DNA from: Chlorokybus atmophyticus
Taxonomy: Eukaryota; Streptophyta; Chlorokybophyceae; Chlorokybales; Chlorokybaceae
NCBI GenBank assembly: GCA_009103225.1
Contig: RHPI01002533.1
Coordinates: forward strand, 1,099,692 to 1,163,691
Length of the DNA stretch: 64,000 nt
Direction: 5' to 3'
In this document: one piece after another, positions 29,240 to 42,000 of the stretch
How the letters are laid out: each line of letters starts with the position of its first letter
Numbering within the stretch: position 1 is the stretch's first letter
The notes under the pieces: model-generated
Database searches by the model: none
The model's input: only the letters and a program-made list of their open reading frames with translations
Told to the model about the DNA's origin: nothing
Made by a program: the position numbers and the translations under genes

Positions 29240-29928
29240 GGCAGTGTAAGCTCCACTAACAAAACTGCAGCAATGCACTACTGCTCCCAGCAGCTCAGCT
29301 GCAGCAAGCAAGCAAGCGCTTCCATATGAGCCTTTGAACAGCTGTAACAACAGTGATAAGCTCGCACACAAAGTTAGATAAGCAACGACACTACCGCCTC
29401 CACGCTGTTCACCGCAGGCACCTTGGCTCCGACCGCCGCCGCCGCCGCCGCACTATCTTCGCGGCTTAATGGTGTACTGAGCTGATAGGTAACGCACAGG
29501 AGACGGCTGACTGAGCTGTTTACAGCCGCCATCAACAGGGAAGCGTAACCTACAACGGTTTAGCGACCGAGTAGTAGTACCAGTTAACAGCGTGCTCGAG
29601 CTTGGTTGCTCACAGTCTACCTGACAGCTTCAAGGTTTACAGGACCGCAAAGTCTAGACCGGCCATGCTGTCCCGCAGCAGTGGGAACAGACAGCAGACG
29701 GCGTAACGTGCAAAGCGTAACGCAGGTGCGACATTCCTCTGCAAGATACTCTTTCACGCGTGACTGCTGCCGTATTCTGCCCGATGCGATACATTGCGTA
29801 TCTTGCTATATGTCGGTGTATGACAAGTCCGTAGACGATTGTTTTGGCGCTTTCAACAACTGTCGGTGCAGATCTGGACAGGTTGGGACAAGGCCGGCCT
29901 GGTGGTGGCGGTGGGCTGCTTCTGCGGC
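29240..29928. promoter_or_regulatory. Divergent promoter region between PFK and the bilin reductase
   Basis: About 0.69 kb lies between two start codons that point away from each other. It contains a GCC/GCCGCC repeat near 29434-29450 and no clear TATA box. Both products are plastid-directed by their N termini. Shared control is possible but is inference. Confidence 0.4.
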
Positions 29929-31866
29929 ATGGCGGCGATGGCGACAGCATTGGTAGCTGCACCACGGGGCTTGCGCTGCAGTAGGGGTACGGCAACGCTG
30001 CCGACGTCCTCTTCCTCTTCTTCGTTTCCGTCGCTGCCGTCGCAGTCATGGCGGCGTGGAAGCATGCGCAGTTGCCAGAGGGCGACCCGTGCACAAGCGA
30101 ACGCCATGCATGCTGAGGATCCTGTCTCAGTGGTGCGAAACGACGTTATCAGTAAAGACGTTCCCCTTATCTTCCTGTGAGTAACTTCGTCTGGTCTGAA
30201 TGCAGACCAGCTGGTGGCAGGTTGTGTGGCATGCCTCTAAGCGCTGCTCAACACATCATTCAGCTGGTCTCAAAGCAAGTGTCAACTACGTACCTACACT
30301 TGATTTAAGTTGCGTGCTTACACAATTCGCCACTCAGCCGCATGTCCTCCAATACATAACGGACTCACCTCAGACACTTGTTTACTGCAAGTCAGCAGCT
30401 TGTTGATGGTTTTACACTCAAGATGTCTGCTAGCGAACCATCAGTGATCTCGCCAACCAAGCGAACACCAAAGAAGACGCTCTGGACTGGGAGTCAAATT
30501 GAACTTCGCACCAAGTGTCATGAGATGACTTACTTTCGTCCTCCTGTCGCAGACCTTTTCTTGAGTATCAACTTGAAGCCCTCCGCCCGCACTTGTCGGC
30601 CCCACTCGAGGTCCCCGCGCACCTCGCGCACGCCTCATCCCCCCGCGGCCGCGCGCTAAGCTGGGCTTACGAGGGCGAGAGGATACGGAGGGCGAGGTTC
30701 ACCTACCTGGACTGCGGAGCAGCGGCGCAGGTCTTCAATTCTGTTGTGTACCCGCACGAACGGTGAGCGGAGGAACTTGCTTGGGTTGGAGGGCTGTTGT
30801 TACGGCTGAAGAGGTTGCTTGCATGTGCGTGTGTATGGTGATAACGGCGCGTGCGTACGCGCATACGCGCCTTGGGTGTGTGGCTTTGCTCACGTATGCC
30901 TGTTGTGCATGCGTGCGTGCGCGCGTGTTTTGTTGTGTGCACATACGTTGCAGCCATGTCCACCACCAATTGATACATGTTTAACCACAGCTTCGACTTG
31001 CCAATTCTTGGTGTGGATTTCATCTCGTTTGGCAAGAAGAAGATCATCTGCGTGATGGACTTCCAGCCTCTCTCACAAGACCCTGCCTATCTGGTAAACT
31101 GCACTTCATTGGCAAGAGCAGCAGAATTCAGAGCTGAACGGATTGCCGTGCTTGCTGGGTAGGCTGCGTACGTCGAGCCGCTCAAGGACATCAGAGATAG
31201 GTACACGGACCTGGCTGGGAGAATGTCAGCTCGCTTCTATGATGAGACGAAGTTCTTCTCCCAGCAACTTCTGCTTGTGCGATCTGAGACGCCAGACATT
31301 GTGACGGTGCGCAGCAGCAGCACTTTTACATCATATGCCACCAACCTCGACAATGTCATGGCAACACAAAATGGTGTCACTGGGCATGTGTTTCAAATGT
31401 GCAAGATTATCAGCAATGCGCCGTGCAAGCACGCAATCACACGTCTCTTTCATGCAGACACGCCTTTTTCCTGCATTCAAGGAGTATCTGGCGCTGTACT
31501 TGTCCCTGCTGCATTCCGCCGAACCCTGCGCTTCCCCTTCTGCCACTCGCCAGGCGCACACGGAGTATGACTGCTACTCTGCAGAGAAGGACCCTGCTGT
31601 TGGAGTGTTTCAAAGCTACTGGGGTAAAGAGGTAAGCGCGGATGATATGCGCGTGCCAGGCTGCTGTATGCACTCGTATTGTGACATTTGCCTTCAGCGG
31701 TGGTGGCACCGACAGTGTAGAGCCCATGTGCATGCATGCATTGCGACACAGCCAATGCCATACCCTGACTTGCGAATAATACAAAAACATATCGCAGTGG
31801 GCAGAAGAGTTCTTGCACGACTTTCTGTTCCCAGACTCGGTAAGCAAATCAACAATGACAACGTAA
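29929..31866 (+). CDS. Ferredoxin-dependent bilin reductase, PebB-like
   Basis: The first exon (29929-30176) starts MAAMATALVAAPRG and is a Ser/Arg-rich transit-peptide-like leader. The conserved part reads PFLEYQLEALRPHL from about 30553, ARFTYLDCGAAAQVFNS, then FDLPILGVDFISFGKKK and VMDFQPLSQDP (30991-31093), YVEPLKDIRDRYTDL and RFYDETKFFSQQLL (31163-31306), FPAFKEYLALYLSLL to YSAEKDPAVGVFQSYWGKE (31458-31631), and WAEEFLHDFLFPDS (31798-31866). This is the HY2/PcyA/PebA/PebB family, which uses reduced ferredoxin in the plastid to reduce biliverdin or dihydrobiliverdin to phytobilins. The AQVFNSVVYP and FISFG blocks are closest, from memory, to PebB. Exon 2, the segment between 30177 and 30553, is not settled. 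The 3' end converges on TAF11. Confidence 0.85.
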
Positions 31867-31962
31867 CCACACGCAACAAATGCGGCACGCAGAAGTAGCA
31901 AGCCGACAGACACTCTGAACGACACCTACGTGTGTGCGAGGTGCACACACACAGCTACGCAA

Positions 31963-33562
31963 TCAAGTCTTGAACAAGGCCGGTTTTGCACGCTGCGCAG
32001 GCAGCTTTCCAGCTTGACGCACACGCCGTGCAGCCTCGCGTACGTGCGTGGGCCTGATGGGGCCTGTGTCGCCCCTTTCCGTCATTACCTCCCGTGCTGC
32101 AATCAACGCACCACAAGTGACTAGGTTGCCAACATTCATAGATCCTTGATTGTATGTGGCAGTGTCTAGCATAAAATGTTGTGTCAGTGAGCCGCACAAC
32201 GTACAATACTGTTGGTACCTGTCTCAACAATGTCGCCAACAAGAAGCTTGGCCAGGCCGGACATCACAATGGTTGTTTTAATTGTCATAGCGGTGTTGGA
32301 CACCGTTTGCAGCAACTGCCAAAGATATATCAAATAAGATGCGACGCCTGTGCATACATGAAAGTTGAATGCGGACACTGTCATACCCTGCGAACTGTGG
32401 CGCGCTGGAAACCTGCCCTTCGCATGCACTCGTATCGATTCATCTGGTCTGGAGTCAAGCGCGCCAGTATAGCTCTGTCACAACCTCATAATCAGCCACG
32501 CCCAATGACGTGAAAGTCTACACAACGCTTGTCACTTGCGTGAAACAGCAACCACTCACTTCATCACTTCCGGGTTGTCCTGGATGCTGTCGTCCTCGTC
32601 GACATCTCCCTCCTCCCCGTCATCGCTGTCTTCATTCTTGTTACCCTTTGCTGGCTCTTGCTCGCCTTGCCCAACCCCAGCAGCAGCGCCAAGTTGCTGC
32701 TGATGACGCCATAGCAGTGAGACAACAACGTTCCACAATCACATCACAAGCAAATGCAATGGCACAACGGACTGCATGCCACAGATAGGGCACGCTGAAG
32801 TCTTATACCTACATGTTTTCTGCAGCGCATGCGCGTGTGCACGTAAGCATGCACACTAGCTTCAATCTCCCTCGGCTTAGCACTAACGCTGCAATCAGTT
32901 TCAATTCTTCGTTTTTCGTGCTGACAGGTACCCGTCAACTCGATGCCGCACTACGTGCTGATGTAGTCATTTTTCCCCTAACTGTTGAGCTGAAGGATGT
33001 TGCACGTGGACAGGTACACACCACGTCATGTCTGCATACAAATATGCAATGACTGTATGAAACAACGCGTGGAATGCACCCATAAGGCCAGACCAGTATC
33101 CGTGGAGCCTATGCAATCAATGCACAATGGGTTTCTATGTAACTGCATTACATGCTGCCCTGCAAGCACCCCACAAGCCCTGACCTGCTGTACTTCACTT
33201 ATACATGTACACAAGTCATTATGCATGCAGACATGCAACAACACCTGTGTTTCAGGTGCAAGCTCTGCCTCAAGGTCGAGGTCGTCGGCGTCGCCCTTAG
33301 CCTGGTCTGGCAGGCTCCTGGCAGCAGCCGCCGCACCGCCCCTTGAGCCCTCCTCTCCCTCCTCCGCCACTTGCTGGTCCTCTGCCTCATCGTCTACAGC
33401 CTCATCCTCGTCCGCCGCCTCCTCGTCCGCGTCATCGTCGTCGTCGTCATCGTCGCCGTCCACGTCGAAGTCAGCATCCGGCAGCCGCGGATCTAGCCGA
33501 AAGCGCTTCACCGGCGCCGCCGTTCCCTGCTCCTCCTCGTCGCCCTCGGCAGCCCGCTTCAT
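31963..33562 (-). CDS. TAF11: Transcription initiation factor TFIID subunit TAF11, 5 exons
   Basis: Exons (minus): 33562-33245, 32696-32560, 32474-32387, 32315-32219, 32096-31963. The N-terminal exon starts MKRAAEGDEEEQ and is very acidic with a run of Asp, as in TAF11 of other eukaryotes. The C-terminal histone fold is clear: LTPDQMNRYECMRRAGFQ, TTIVMSGLAKLLVGDIVET joined to AREVMTERGDTGPIRPTH, and VREAARRVRQAGKLP. By family knowledge TAF11 pairs with TAF13 in TFIID at the core promoter. Reading frame holds across each junction. The first intron is 548 bp and the acceptor of exon 2 could be 3 bp further up. The gene starts 443 bp from plastid RPS13, facing away. Confidence 0.92.
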
Positions 33563-34005
33563 GCACGCTGCGCCCCTGAAATACGCCAGGCTACGCCAGA
33601 CCAACCAGGCCAGGCCAGACCAGACCAGACCGAAAAGCCTACCCAAAACTTTGGCCTGGCGGCGCCGATATCTATACACGCTCGTCGGATGTCAGATTCA
33701 AAAGCGTATATCCTTGGCTTGCCTGAATTCCGCTTTTGCAACAGATATCGCCAGCAGAGTGCGGATGTCCGAGACACGTGGCGCCTGGCATAACGGGTCT
33801 TGAGCAAGCACGCGGTTTTACAGTCGCTTTCTGCGGATGAAAACGTTATGCGCAGCGCTTAGAGGAGCGGGGGGCAAAGACCAGAGGCATCGATTGCACT
33901 TTTCGTGGTGAAACCCTAACCCTAAAGCGGGTTGGCGGCAAGGTTAGCGGCGGCGGCGGCGGCGAGGCCGTCTGTGTCGGGGAAGCGGGGCCGCAGGGAG
34001 GAAAG
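33563..34005. promoter_or_regulatory. Divergent promoter between TAF11 and plastid RPS13, with telo-box-like motif
   Basis: AAACCCTAACCCTAAAG lies at 33911-33927, about 80 bp before the RPS13 start. In land plants the telo box AAACCCTAA is common in promoters of ribosomal protein genes, so it is a plausible element here. The rest shows imperfect CCAGGCCAGACCAGACC repeats near 33600-33632 and a GGC repeat just before the RPS13 ATG. Confidence 0.5.
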
Positions 34006-35402
34006 ATGGCGATGGCTGCGGTGGCTGGACCCGTGCGGTTTGCCACGTACACCGGTCTGCGCGCGCAGAGGCCGGCTGCAAAGGCTGCTGCACAGCCCGC
34101 GCCCCAGGTGAGGCGGGGCCATTCGCGTGTTGCGCAGCCTTGCGGGTTTGCTGCAGGTGTTGCCTTAGTTACGATGCAACATGTGATCTGTGCGTGCATC
34201 GCATTGTCTTGCTCAGATCTGTCTGCTGCTAGTTGTTTTGGTAAATGCACACAAAATCTGATGTCGCACCTGAGACACCATGCGATCTTGACAATGCTAA
34301 CAAGTCAATGCTTTAGGGAAGTCCTTGTGTGGTAGGTCTGTCGATGACTTCCCCATCAGCAGTGCATTGACGTTACGTTGGTTTTGCTGTTGACGTGATG
34401 CTGCAACAGGTGTCTAGTGAAAATGCAAACGCCCACATTTGTAATTTTTCATTTCGAGATTATAGCAAAGCGGCGTTTTGATGCATTTTTGTGACAATGC
34501 ATCGACAACGTGACGTTCTTGGCGACTGGGCTCACGTCATGTGTGTGCACATATGATAGAGGCCTGGTCGAGGAGCGCTGGTGATTCGTGCCGCACGTGT
34601 TGCTGGTGTTGAAATCCCCAACAACAAGCGCATTGAGACTTCCCTTACGTACATCTTTGGGGTAAGTCTTGTGCGCAATGTGAATTATCGTTGTGAGTAA
34701 TTACCATGGTTGCTTGGTTGCTTGACCCGTGCACAACTTAAGTCACATTTTGACATACTAGCAAAGCAGGGCAGCTGTGGTTCGTACATGCATGCGTATG
34801 CACTTGCAGCTGGTTATGCGAGAGATGTTTATAGTAAACAAGGGTTGATTTGTGTAAAGCTGCTGGTGTGTAGTTGTATAACGCTTGCGTATCAAGTAGC
34901 GTACAACTCCGCACAATTGCATTCGAACAGGCTTGGCATTATCACAGTATGTTGTATGTGATCACAGTTTAAACTTGCACCACAGTTTATGTGCATGTGT
35001 GCTTTCTTATCCGAGGTTGTCGCAGGTTGGGCCGACCACTGCGAAGGCCATCCTCTCAATGACAGGCCTTGAGAACAAGCGCACCAAGGACTTATCCGAG
35101 GAGGAGCTCACTCTGATCCGTTCTGAAACCGACAAGTACACCATTGAGGGCGAGCTGGTATGCCAGGAGTCTGCTCAATTTGGTGCCTGTGCATGACTTG
35201 GTTGGTGTTCCTCTCATCATCATTGTTGTTGCAGCGACGATTCAATGCTCTTTCTATCAAGCGGTTGAAGGAGATCCAGTGCTACAGGGGCAAGCGCCAC
35301 ATTGCAAACTTGCCGTGCCGCGGACAGAGGACGCGCACCAACGCTCGCACGCGCCGTGGCAGGAAGATGACTGTTGCTGGCAAGAAGAAGGCACCAAAGT
35401 AG
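34006..35402 (+). CDS. RPS13: Plastid 30S ribosomal protein S13 (uS13c), nuclear-encoded, 4 exons
   Basis: Exons: 34006-34107, 34560-34661, 35026-35157, 35235-35402. Exon 1 ([20 protein letters not shown]..., Ala/Arg-rich) is a plastid transit peptide. The mature part has the S13 hallmarks [51 protein letters not shown] and the basic tail [15 protein letters not shown]. By family knowledge uS13 sits in the small-subunit head and contacts the A/P-site tRNAs. The frame is intact. The acceptor of exon 2 was chosen because only that site keeps the phase. Confidence 0.94.
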
Positions 35403-36571
35403 ACGCTATGAGTTATATAACATGGGCTGCAGCATCTTTACGTGTGCAATTGCAGCGCTGCAGTTGTGCACAGGGATGCTGCGTGCCTAGTATCTTGCAA
35501 AGCTGGTATTGTGATGTTGCAATTGCGTGTCTGCATGCATGAGGTTCACATGGCATGCACTGTTGTTCTTTTACATGCCAAAGTGGTTAGCAACCAGTGA
35601 GTGCAGTCTGTGGCTTGAGAGCTGTCTTCTACTTGGACTGCAACACCAGATCATCATACATGTATTACTTGCATTTTCTGTACGCATGCAGTTCTAAGTG
35701 CACACAGACGGCACCCACAAGACTGCACCAACTCGCATGAAGGAGGGTGATTGCTTGAAGTGCGCGATCTGCTTTGGCAGCACAGCAAGGGATGGTGGTA
35801 GTCCAGCGTACAGAAGATTCACGCCTCATACATATGGCAATGCGTGTGCATTGCCCGTATTGCAAGGCCACCTACAAACCCAGCGACCGCCTAGCCAAGC
35901 AAGATGATATGCCATGCCATCTCCCAGTCTTGGCCTTCATCGTCTACATACATACGGCGGCATTGCCAACAGGTTGGTTGCTGCTGCTGCTTGCCTGCTG
36001 CACTGCCTGCTCCACCATCTCATCCCCTCCACACATTGCATACCTTATACATACGCACTTAGCTGCAGCATCTAGAATTAGGTTGCCCCAGCCTAAGTTG
36101 TGCTTTCGGCCTTGCTGCTCATGCTTGCTGGCTTGCACTTGCGCTTGCTTGCTGGTGTGACAGTGTGCTCACGTTGCATTGCATGCTACGCATCAGAACT
36201 ACTGGACGACCTATACATAACAAAGCATACAGGCAAGCACTAGCAGCAGAGCAGTGTTTGCAGGCATCTATAGATTGGGCAACAGCAATTGCCATGACAC
36301 TCTGTCCATGGAAGCAGACTGCTTAGGGCCTTGACAGTTTATACAACTAACGTGTCTGATCGTGTGATTGCATGATAGCTGGGCCCTTTTGAAAGCCACC
36401 CAAGCCTTGCCTTTACTACTGTTGCGCCATTGTCACGGTGGCTGATGCGCACAGCAGCCCATGTTGTTGGCCAGGGTATACGGTAATACGGTAATGGGTG
36501 GGTGTTGTGAGCTCACACATAGTTCACAATCATGCACCTCCTTCTCGAACGAGGCCGGCAGCCATGCCAAT
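35403..36571. other. Convergent intergenic region, no gene seen
   Basis: This lies between the 3' ends of RPS13 (+) and CCB4 (-). It has short chance ORFs only, and a small repeat of TACGGTAA at 36478-36494. Confidence 0.5.
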
Positions 36572-38415
36572 TCACACTGTCTGCGCTGCTGGGACAGCGG
36601 ACTGCAATGTTGAGTCCAGTTTATCTGCAATGGTTGACAACCAGGCCTGCACCACATGCAAGAACACGGTGAGTTTGTGATTACTTAACAACTGACCGCG
36701 AGCTTGCCTTACTGCCTGCTGCTTCAACTACCTGATCAACCCGTGAAAAGCCGCGCGGCGTGTCGCTCGCAACCACCAGCAGGCCGTCCTCGCCCACGCA
36801 AGTGACTACCACAGCCTGCAAGTGGCATTGCGCTTGTCAACATCACATACAACTACAGCAGCGTATACACGTACAGTGGGGGTGACAGCAAAGCTATAAG
36901 TTCTACAACATGGGGCCTTTGCTACAGCACAGGCACCCAACATTGCCGCTTATATCAGACCTGTGTATTTTCGGGGAAGTATGCAAACTCGCGCTTTCCA
37001 GAGTACAGCGAAAGGTTGGGGAGATAGTTGCCGGCGCCAGTCTCGAGGGCGCGGCGGCAGATGGCGCCCGATAGGCTCCCCCATTGCGCAATTACCGGTT
37101 CGCGTTGACCATAATCCCACCCATCATCGTCTTCACCCGCAACGCCTGCCAGTCCCGCGTGCAGCAGCACCTGGCCCCTGTACGCCACCACCAACGAGGC
37201 TGCGCGGGAGGCCTGGGAGATGGCATGCCATGCCCACAACACCTGCGCGCATACATGTGTGCAGTTAATATTATGTTGGACAGTTGGTGCATGTAGATAT
37301 TGTGAAGTTTGCAAATGTGCGCACGGGTGTGGATGCACACGCACGCATGCCGTCTGCATGTGTCTGCATGTGCATGCGCGCGAGCGCATGCCTGCGTGCG
37401 CAGGTGCAGGTGCGCATGCACGCACACATGCGCGCGCGCACATGCAGCTGCGATAGAGCTACATGTGTTGTAGCATGCATTGATGGAGAGCACTCTGACA
37501 CCTGGACCATGCCCACCTCTTGTTGGGCAGCCGGCGTCAAGTCCGGTGCAATGTACCGCACGGGCACGCCTGTCAGCTGGACGGGCACAGGCGTGCGCGG
37601 CCGCACAGATATCCATGACAGCCCCGTCAGCACCTGCACATAGATTGTTCAATGCTAGCTGTTGTGTTGTAATGCCTGTAACGTGCATTCCACTTGCCAG
37701 TGTGGCCGCCGCAGCGAGGGTAAGCACGTCTGCTCGAGACTGCGCTGTGGATGCATCTGAGGCCAGAGCCAGACCCTGCCAACAGAACAAGAATCTGTTC
37801 AAAGAAACGATTGTGTGTGAAGTAGTTTGCGCAGGTGTCAGCAAATGCCAGCTGCAGAACTCCATCCTCAGTGTCCATGCGCCAGCATGCATGCAACGCA
37901 GATACTAAGCTACTGCGAGTTGACTGGGCTTCAAAGACGTCAACGGATGTAAGCAAACACGCTTGCATCATTAGCATTAGCAAAGTGCTTTAGTGCATGC
38001 GCCTACTCGCTTGCATATTTGTCTTGGCAGGCAACATGCTCGCCAGCCAATGCACGCTGTAATGATGTACTGTCATAGGCGGCTCGTCGCTGCACGATGA
38101 CGTCAACAGCGACGACCACACCAACAATTCCCTGTCTACCTGCAGCAGCCTGTTGGCGACGACGGTGGCGCCGCCCACGACGCCAACTCCCACAGGCACC
38201 GACCGCACCCACCCCTGCGCCGCCCAATCTCCGCCCTGCTGCTGCTGTTGCTGCTGCTGGGCCCTGGCTCCCACCGCCGCCGCCCTCCTGGGCCTGCTCC
38301 TTCTCCTGGTGGTGCACGGTGTTGCCGCCGCCGGCGAAGTGGCTCGCCGCACGATTGCTGCACTCCCCCTGAGCGCGGGGGCGGGAGCGGCGGCGGCGGC
38401 GGCGTGCATGTACAT
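36572..38415 (-). CDS. CCB4: Cytochrome b6f cofactor (heme) assembly factor CCB4, 6 exons
   Basis: Exons (minus): 38415-38140, 37775-37698, 37633-37517, 37242-36961, 36815-36732, 36646-36572. Exon 1 has an Ala/Arg-rich transit peptide, a Gln run and a membrane-like Gly/Val segment (VPVGVGVVGGATVVANRLL). The rest matches CCB4 as I know it from land plants: SRADVLTLAAAATL, VLTGLSWISV, the WAWHAISQASRAASLVVAYRG block, YLPNLSLYSGKREFAYFPEN, VASDTPRGFSRVDQ and AWLSTIADKLDSTLQ at the end. CCB proteins attach heme c(n) to cytochrome b6 in the thylakoid membrane. The intron between exons 2 and 3 has a GC donor (GCAAGT). Intron 3 contains a long alternating purine-pyrimidine tract. Confidence 0.88.
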
Positions 38416-38666
38416 CGCCGCTAGCGACGACAACGACAACAGCAACAACGCTGGTATCCACCACACCAACAACAATGTCGACAAGAAGCAGCTACAAGTT
38501 GTAGCCTACGACTACGCCTTGTATGCAGTGCAGTGCAATGCACACTATGCACACTGTCCTCGACATCGTCTTTGTCGTGTCGTCATTGTCTGACTATGTC
38601 ATGACGAGTCGTCATACATGTTGTCATCGTGAGCGGGCTGTGGTTCCGGCACCATGTCAACGACAC

Positions 38667-38746
38667 TGATGGTGACAATGATGTCATCATTGTCACCATC
38701 ACTGATGGGCGGCCTACTGTGTAGGCCCTATGCTGCACAGTAGGCC
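38667..38746. repeat. Two adjacent perfect inverted repeats
   Basis: TGATGGTGACAATGATG (38667-38683) is followed after one base by its exact reverse complement (38685-38701). Next, GGCCTACTGTG (38711-38721) pairs with CACAGTAGGCC (38736-38746). Both could form hairpins. Confidence 0.7.
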
Positions 38747-38976
38747 GTGTCGAGGCCGCCGCTTCCTTTGCCGCGGCCTACACGTATTCCTTTATGCCGC
38801 AACGTGTTCCCGCCCGCCCAGTAAGGAAAAATATGACATATCTGCGAGGAATATGTGATGTACGGTGCAAATGGGGCGTGTGTGGTATCATGTTAACATT
38901 TTATTCCATGTGAACATTATACATGTGAGAAAATATTGAACAAGACGAAGACATTGTAGCAAAGTATATATATACA

Positions 38977-39037
38977 TACCATGCTATATACATATATATA
39001 TACACATATATATATGCATACATATATAGCATGGTAT
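38977..39037. repeat. AT-rich hairpin
   Basis: TACCATGCTATAT at the left pairs with ATATAGCATGGTA at the right around a (TA)n-rich core. It looks like a small foldback element or a cruciform-forming microsatellite. Confidence 0.6.
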
Positions 39038-42000
39038 GGTATCACGACATGGCCGAAAACATTTTAATTGTGTTAAAACAATGTGTGTAATTGATATTTT
39101 TTACATGTACAGCTGTTGGTGAGCTTCGTCAGTCTTAACAGCATTCGCAAATTGCACCCTGAAGCATGCACCTTTCGCCAAAGCCCCAAAGGTTGCACCT
39201 TCAACACTGAATGTCGCTATTGCCGTATACCAAGACCATCAAGATGTACATGTATGCGATTGTGCACATGCGCAGGCGGGGGGGCAAATTCTTCCTTCTC
39301 TAGGCCGAAACATTGCTAGTATTTGCAAGGCCACATCGTCACTGTTAAAACTTAACATTTTTATTACACATAAGATGCCATGTCGCTGTTAAAAGCGCCA
39401 TGAGCTCCACGTTGCGTAATGCCATCGCACATGGCTGCAGAGAAGGGTACGTTGCTGCGAAGATACAAGTGTGTGATGTGCAATGACCAAATCGTTCGCT
39501 TGCATACATCTCTCGTGTTTGCGTGTGTCCGTAACAAAGTGTTGTATCTGACATTGGAAGACAGAGTGGCATCCACGATGTAACATGAGGCCTCACGGAC
39601 TTGACGAAAAAACGCACGGGTTCTTGGTGAAGTCTTTAAGTTTTAAGGCTCATTGGTACCCACTTCGTGACACACGAACGGAATGATAAGCAATGATTGG
39701 TTTATATGAAATCCATTGCGCATGCAAGTACTCAAAAGCATGATGCATATAAAATCTTAATGTACATGAACTTAAATGCACTTAAGCAAAGCCAGCATGC
39801 AGCACAAAGGGATCAAACTTGCGGTTAGCAGATCGGTTGCTTAACTGCGGTTCCACTTCAACAATTACCATCTTACGAAATACACATACGATCGCACGTT
39901 GGTCTTGTATGACCGTTCAGCAATTATCAACTACACCAACAAACACAACGCCAAAGTTTCTTATGCCATCGTTGTGCTGTTTAACACTTTTCGCTCTTGC
40001 TCCACCCGTTGTGATGCGTGTTGAGCTCCCCGCAATAATGTCTGCAATCTTTGCTCTGAACAGGCCTCGCACAGGATCGGCTAGCAACTGTTGATTGCAA
40101 TAACAAACTTGATGCTAAGAATCTTGACGCCACCATTACGCTCGTCCAAAGCTTCCCGCTGTTGAAAAGGATGATAGGCGCATAAAATATGCTGCGTCTA
40201 TCATGCTGCGTGCCGAGCTTCCCGCAATGATGTCCGCGGTATATGTTTGAAACAGTCTGCCGGCGTTGAGTGTGCAACGGTGTAAAAGCAATCGACAAAT
40301 TATGCGTATCCATCATCGAGTCGAGGGTCCTTGATGTGACATCTGTCATGTGCAAGTTGCGTTTGAGCGCACATGCATGTGCGCGTGCATGCACACGCAC
40401 ATATGTAAGGACGTGCGTGTGTAGGCGGGTTTACGAATGTGCTCGCTTATGTATAACATCATCGTAAAGTAATTACATAGTCAGCACAAGTGTAGAAGCT
40501 CCCTTTCATAGTTTTAAGCTTGCGCACACACTTCACCTTCGCACATTTGCGCACCTGTATGCGCTTGCACGCAAGCAATGTTGACTTTATTATATATTCA
40601 AGTATTATGAAGTTAACCATCTCATGCAGTATTTTTGGGGGAATCGACAACGTAATTTTCAATCAACAATTTTGCCTTGCACACTATGGCAAGTAAGCTC
40701 CTCGTCGTTGCTCATTGTGAGTACAGCACCATGCATGTACAGTTCTTAGACCATAAGCTCACTATCATACATGACAAATTAGTGTACCAATATGCGGGAA
40801 TGCGTGTACAATATTCCCAAGCAATTCGACGATCCATTGTCAAATACTCTATCACAATTGCCATGCCGTGATGATCACACCATAACAATGCATATCTCGG
40901 CTGTTGACCATGTTTGATGACGCTGTAAGTACAGCGTGTAATCAGTTAGCGTTAAATGGTAGAGTGGATCAGTTAGAACGAGGGTGGGTAGTGGCGGCAT
41001 GTCTTTGGGGTGTAGGGCCTGCCCCGACCTCGTACCGCCAAAAACGCGGCCTTTTTAACCACTAACTGTGCTGCAATTGCACCGAATCGCTAGCGATTAT
41101 GGGTCGCCGCTGGCAAGCAGTTGCCGCCAAGATTGTTTTCAGCATCTTTTATGCAACTCTGCAATGATTGGCCAATTCGCTGCCTTTTTCAGCAACGGCT
41201 GTTGTCACCGTTGCGATCCCATTTGATCAAATTTACGCGTGACCAAATGATGGCCTAACGATGCAATTTTTCGCTTAGTGTATCTTATTGTTAAGGTAAT
41301 TCGGGTTAGCATTATTTTGGCAACCTTGGCATTATGTACTGGATATCTTAGCACGTACCGTGGCGTCAACGTTACATTGAATACCGAGGTTTGTAACACT
41401 TAACTGCAGGTTGCTATCCATACTGCACAATTTTGCACCATTTTTGACCATTAGGTCATGTTAGAATTCGTCCATTACACTCAATCAGCGTAATTTCGAT
41501 TCAGTACAACACCCTCTTTCGAATAGAGTGCCCTGTGTTGGAAGGGGGGCATTGTGAACGGGTGAATACGGTATGCATGATTTACCGCCATAAGTGTCCA
41601 TGTGCACACCGTTTGTGCTCGTATTGTGTTTTATAATCAAATATGAGCAATATTGTTTTGTTGGGATGTGCTCTGGACGGCCGAGATGTAAACGATGTAG
41701 ATCCAACGGCTTGAAATTGGTAGTCACCGCCCAGCCAATGAGCGGCAGGCGGGACGCATACAGCCGCGCAGCCCGCCAGTCGCGGGTGCTTAGGTGTGAT
41801 GGGCCAGTGTGATGGCCCGTCGTGTGGAGATACGTGGGCAGGCAGGCCGGCCGGCCTGACCAAACAGCCGCACCACTAGAACTTGAGTACAATCATAAAA
41901 ATTCTATGGGATTATCCAGATTGACTCTGTCAGTCTGCTTTATCGCTTAAAATGTTACATAGCGTCACTTGTACTACACAAGGCACTTCGTAAGAGGTCT

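Noticed and set aside
33911-33927. Telomere or interstitial telomeric repeat
   Set aside because: Only two units, located in a promoter; a telo-box-like site fits better.
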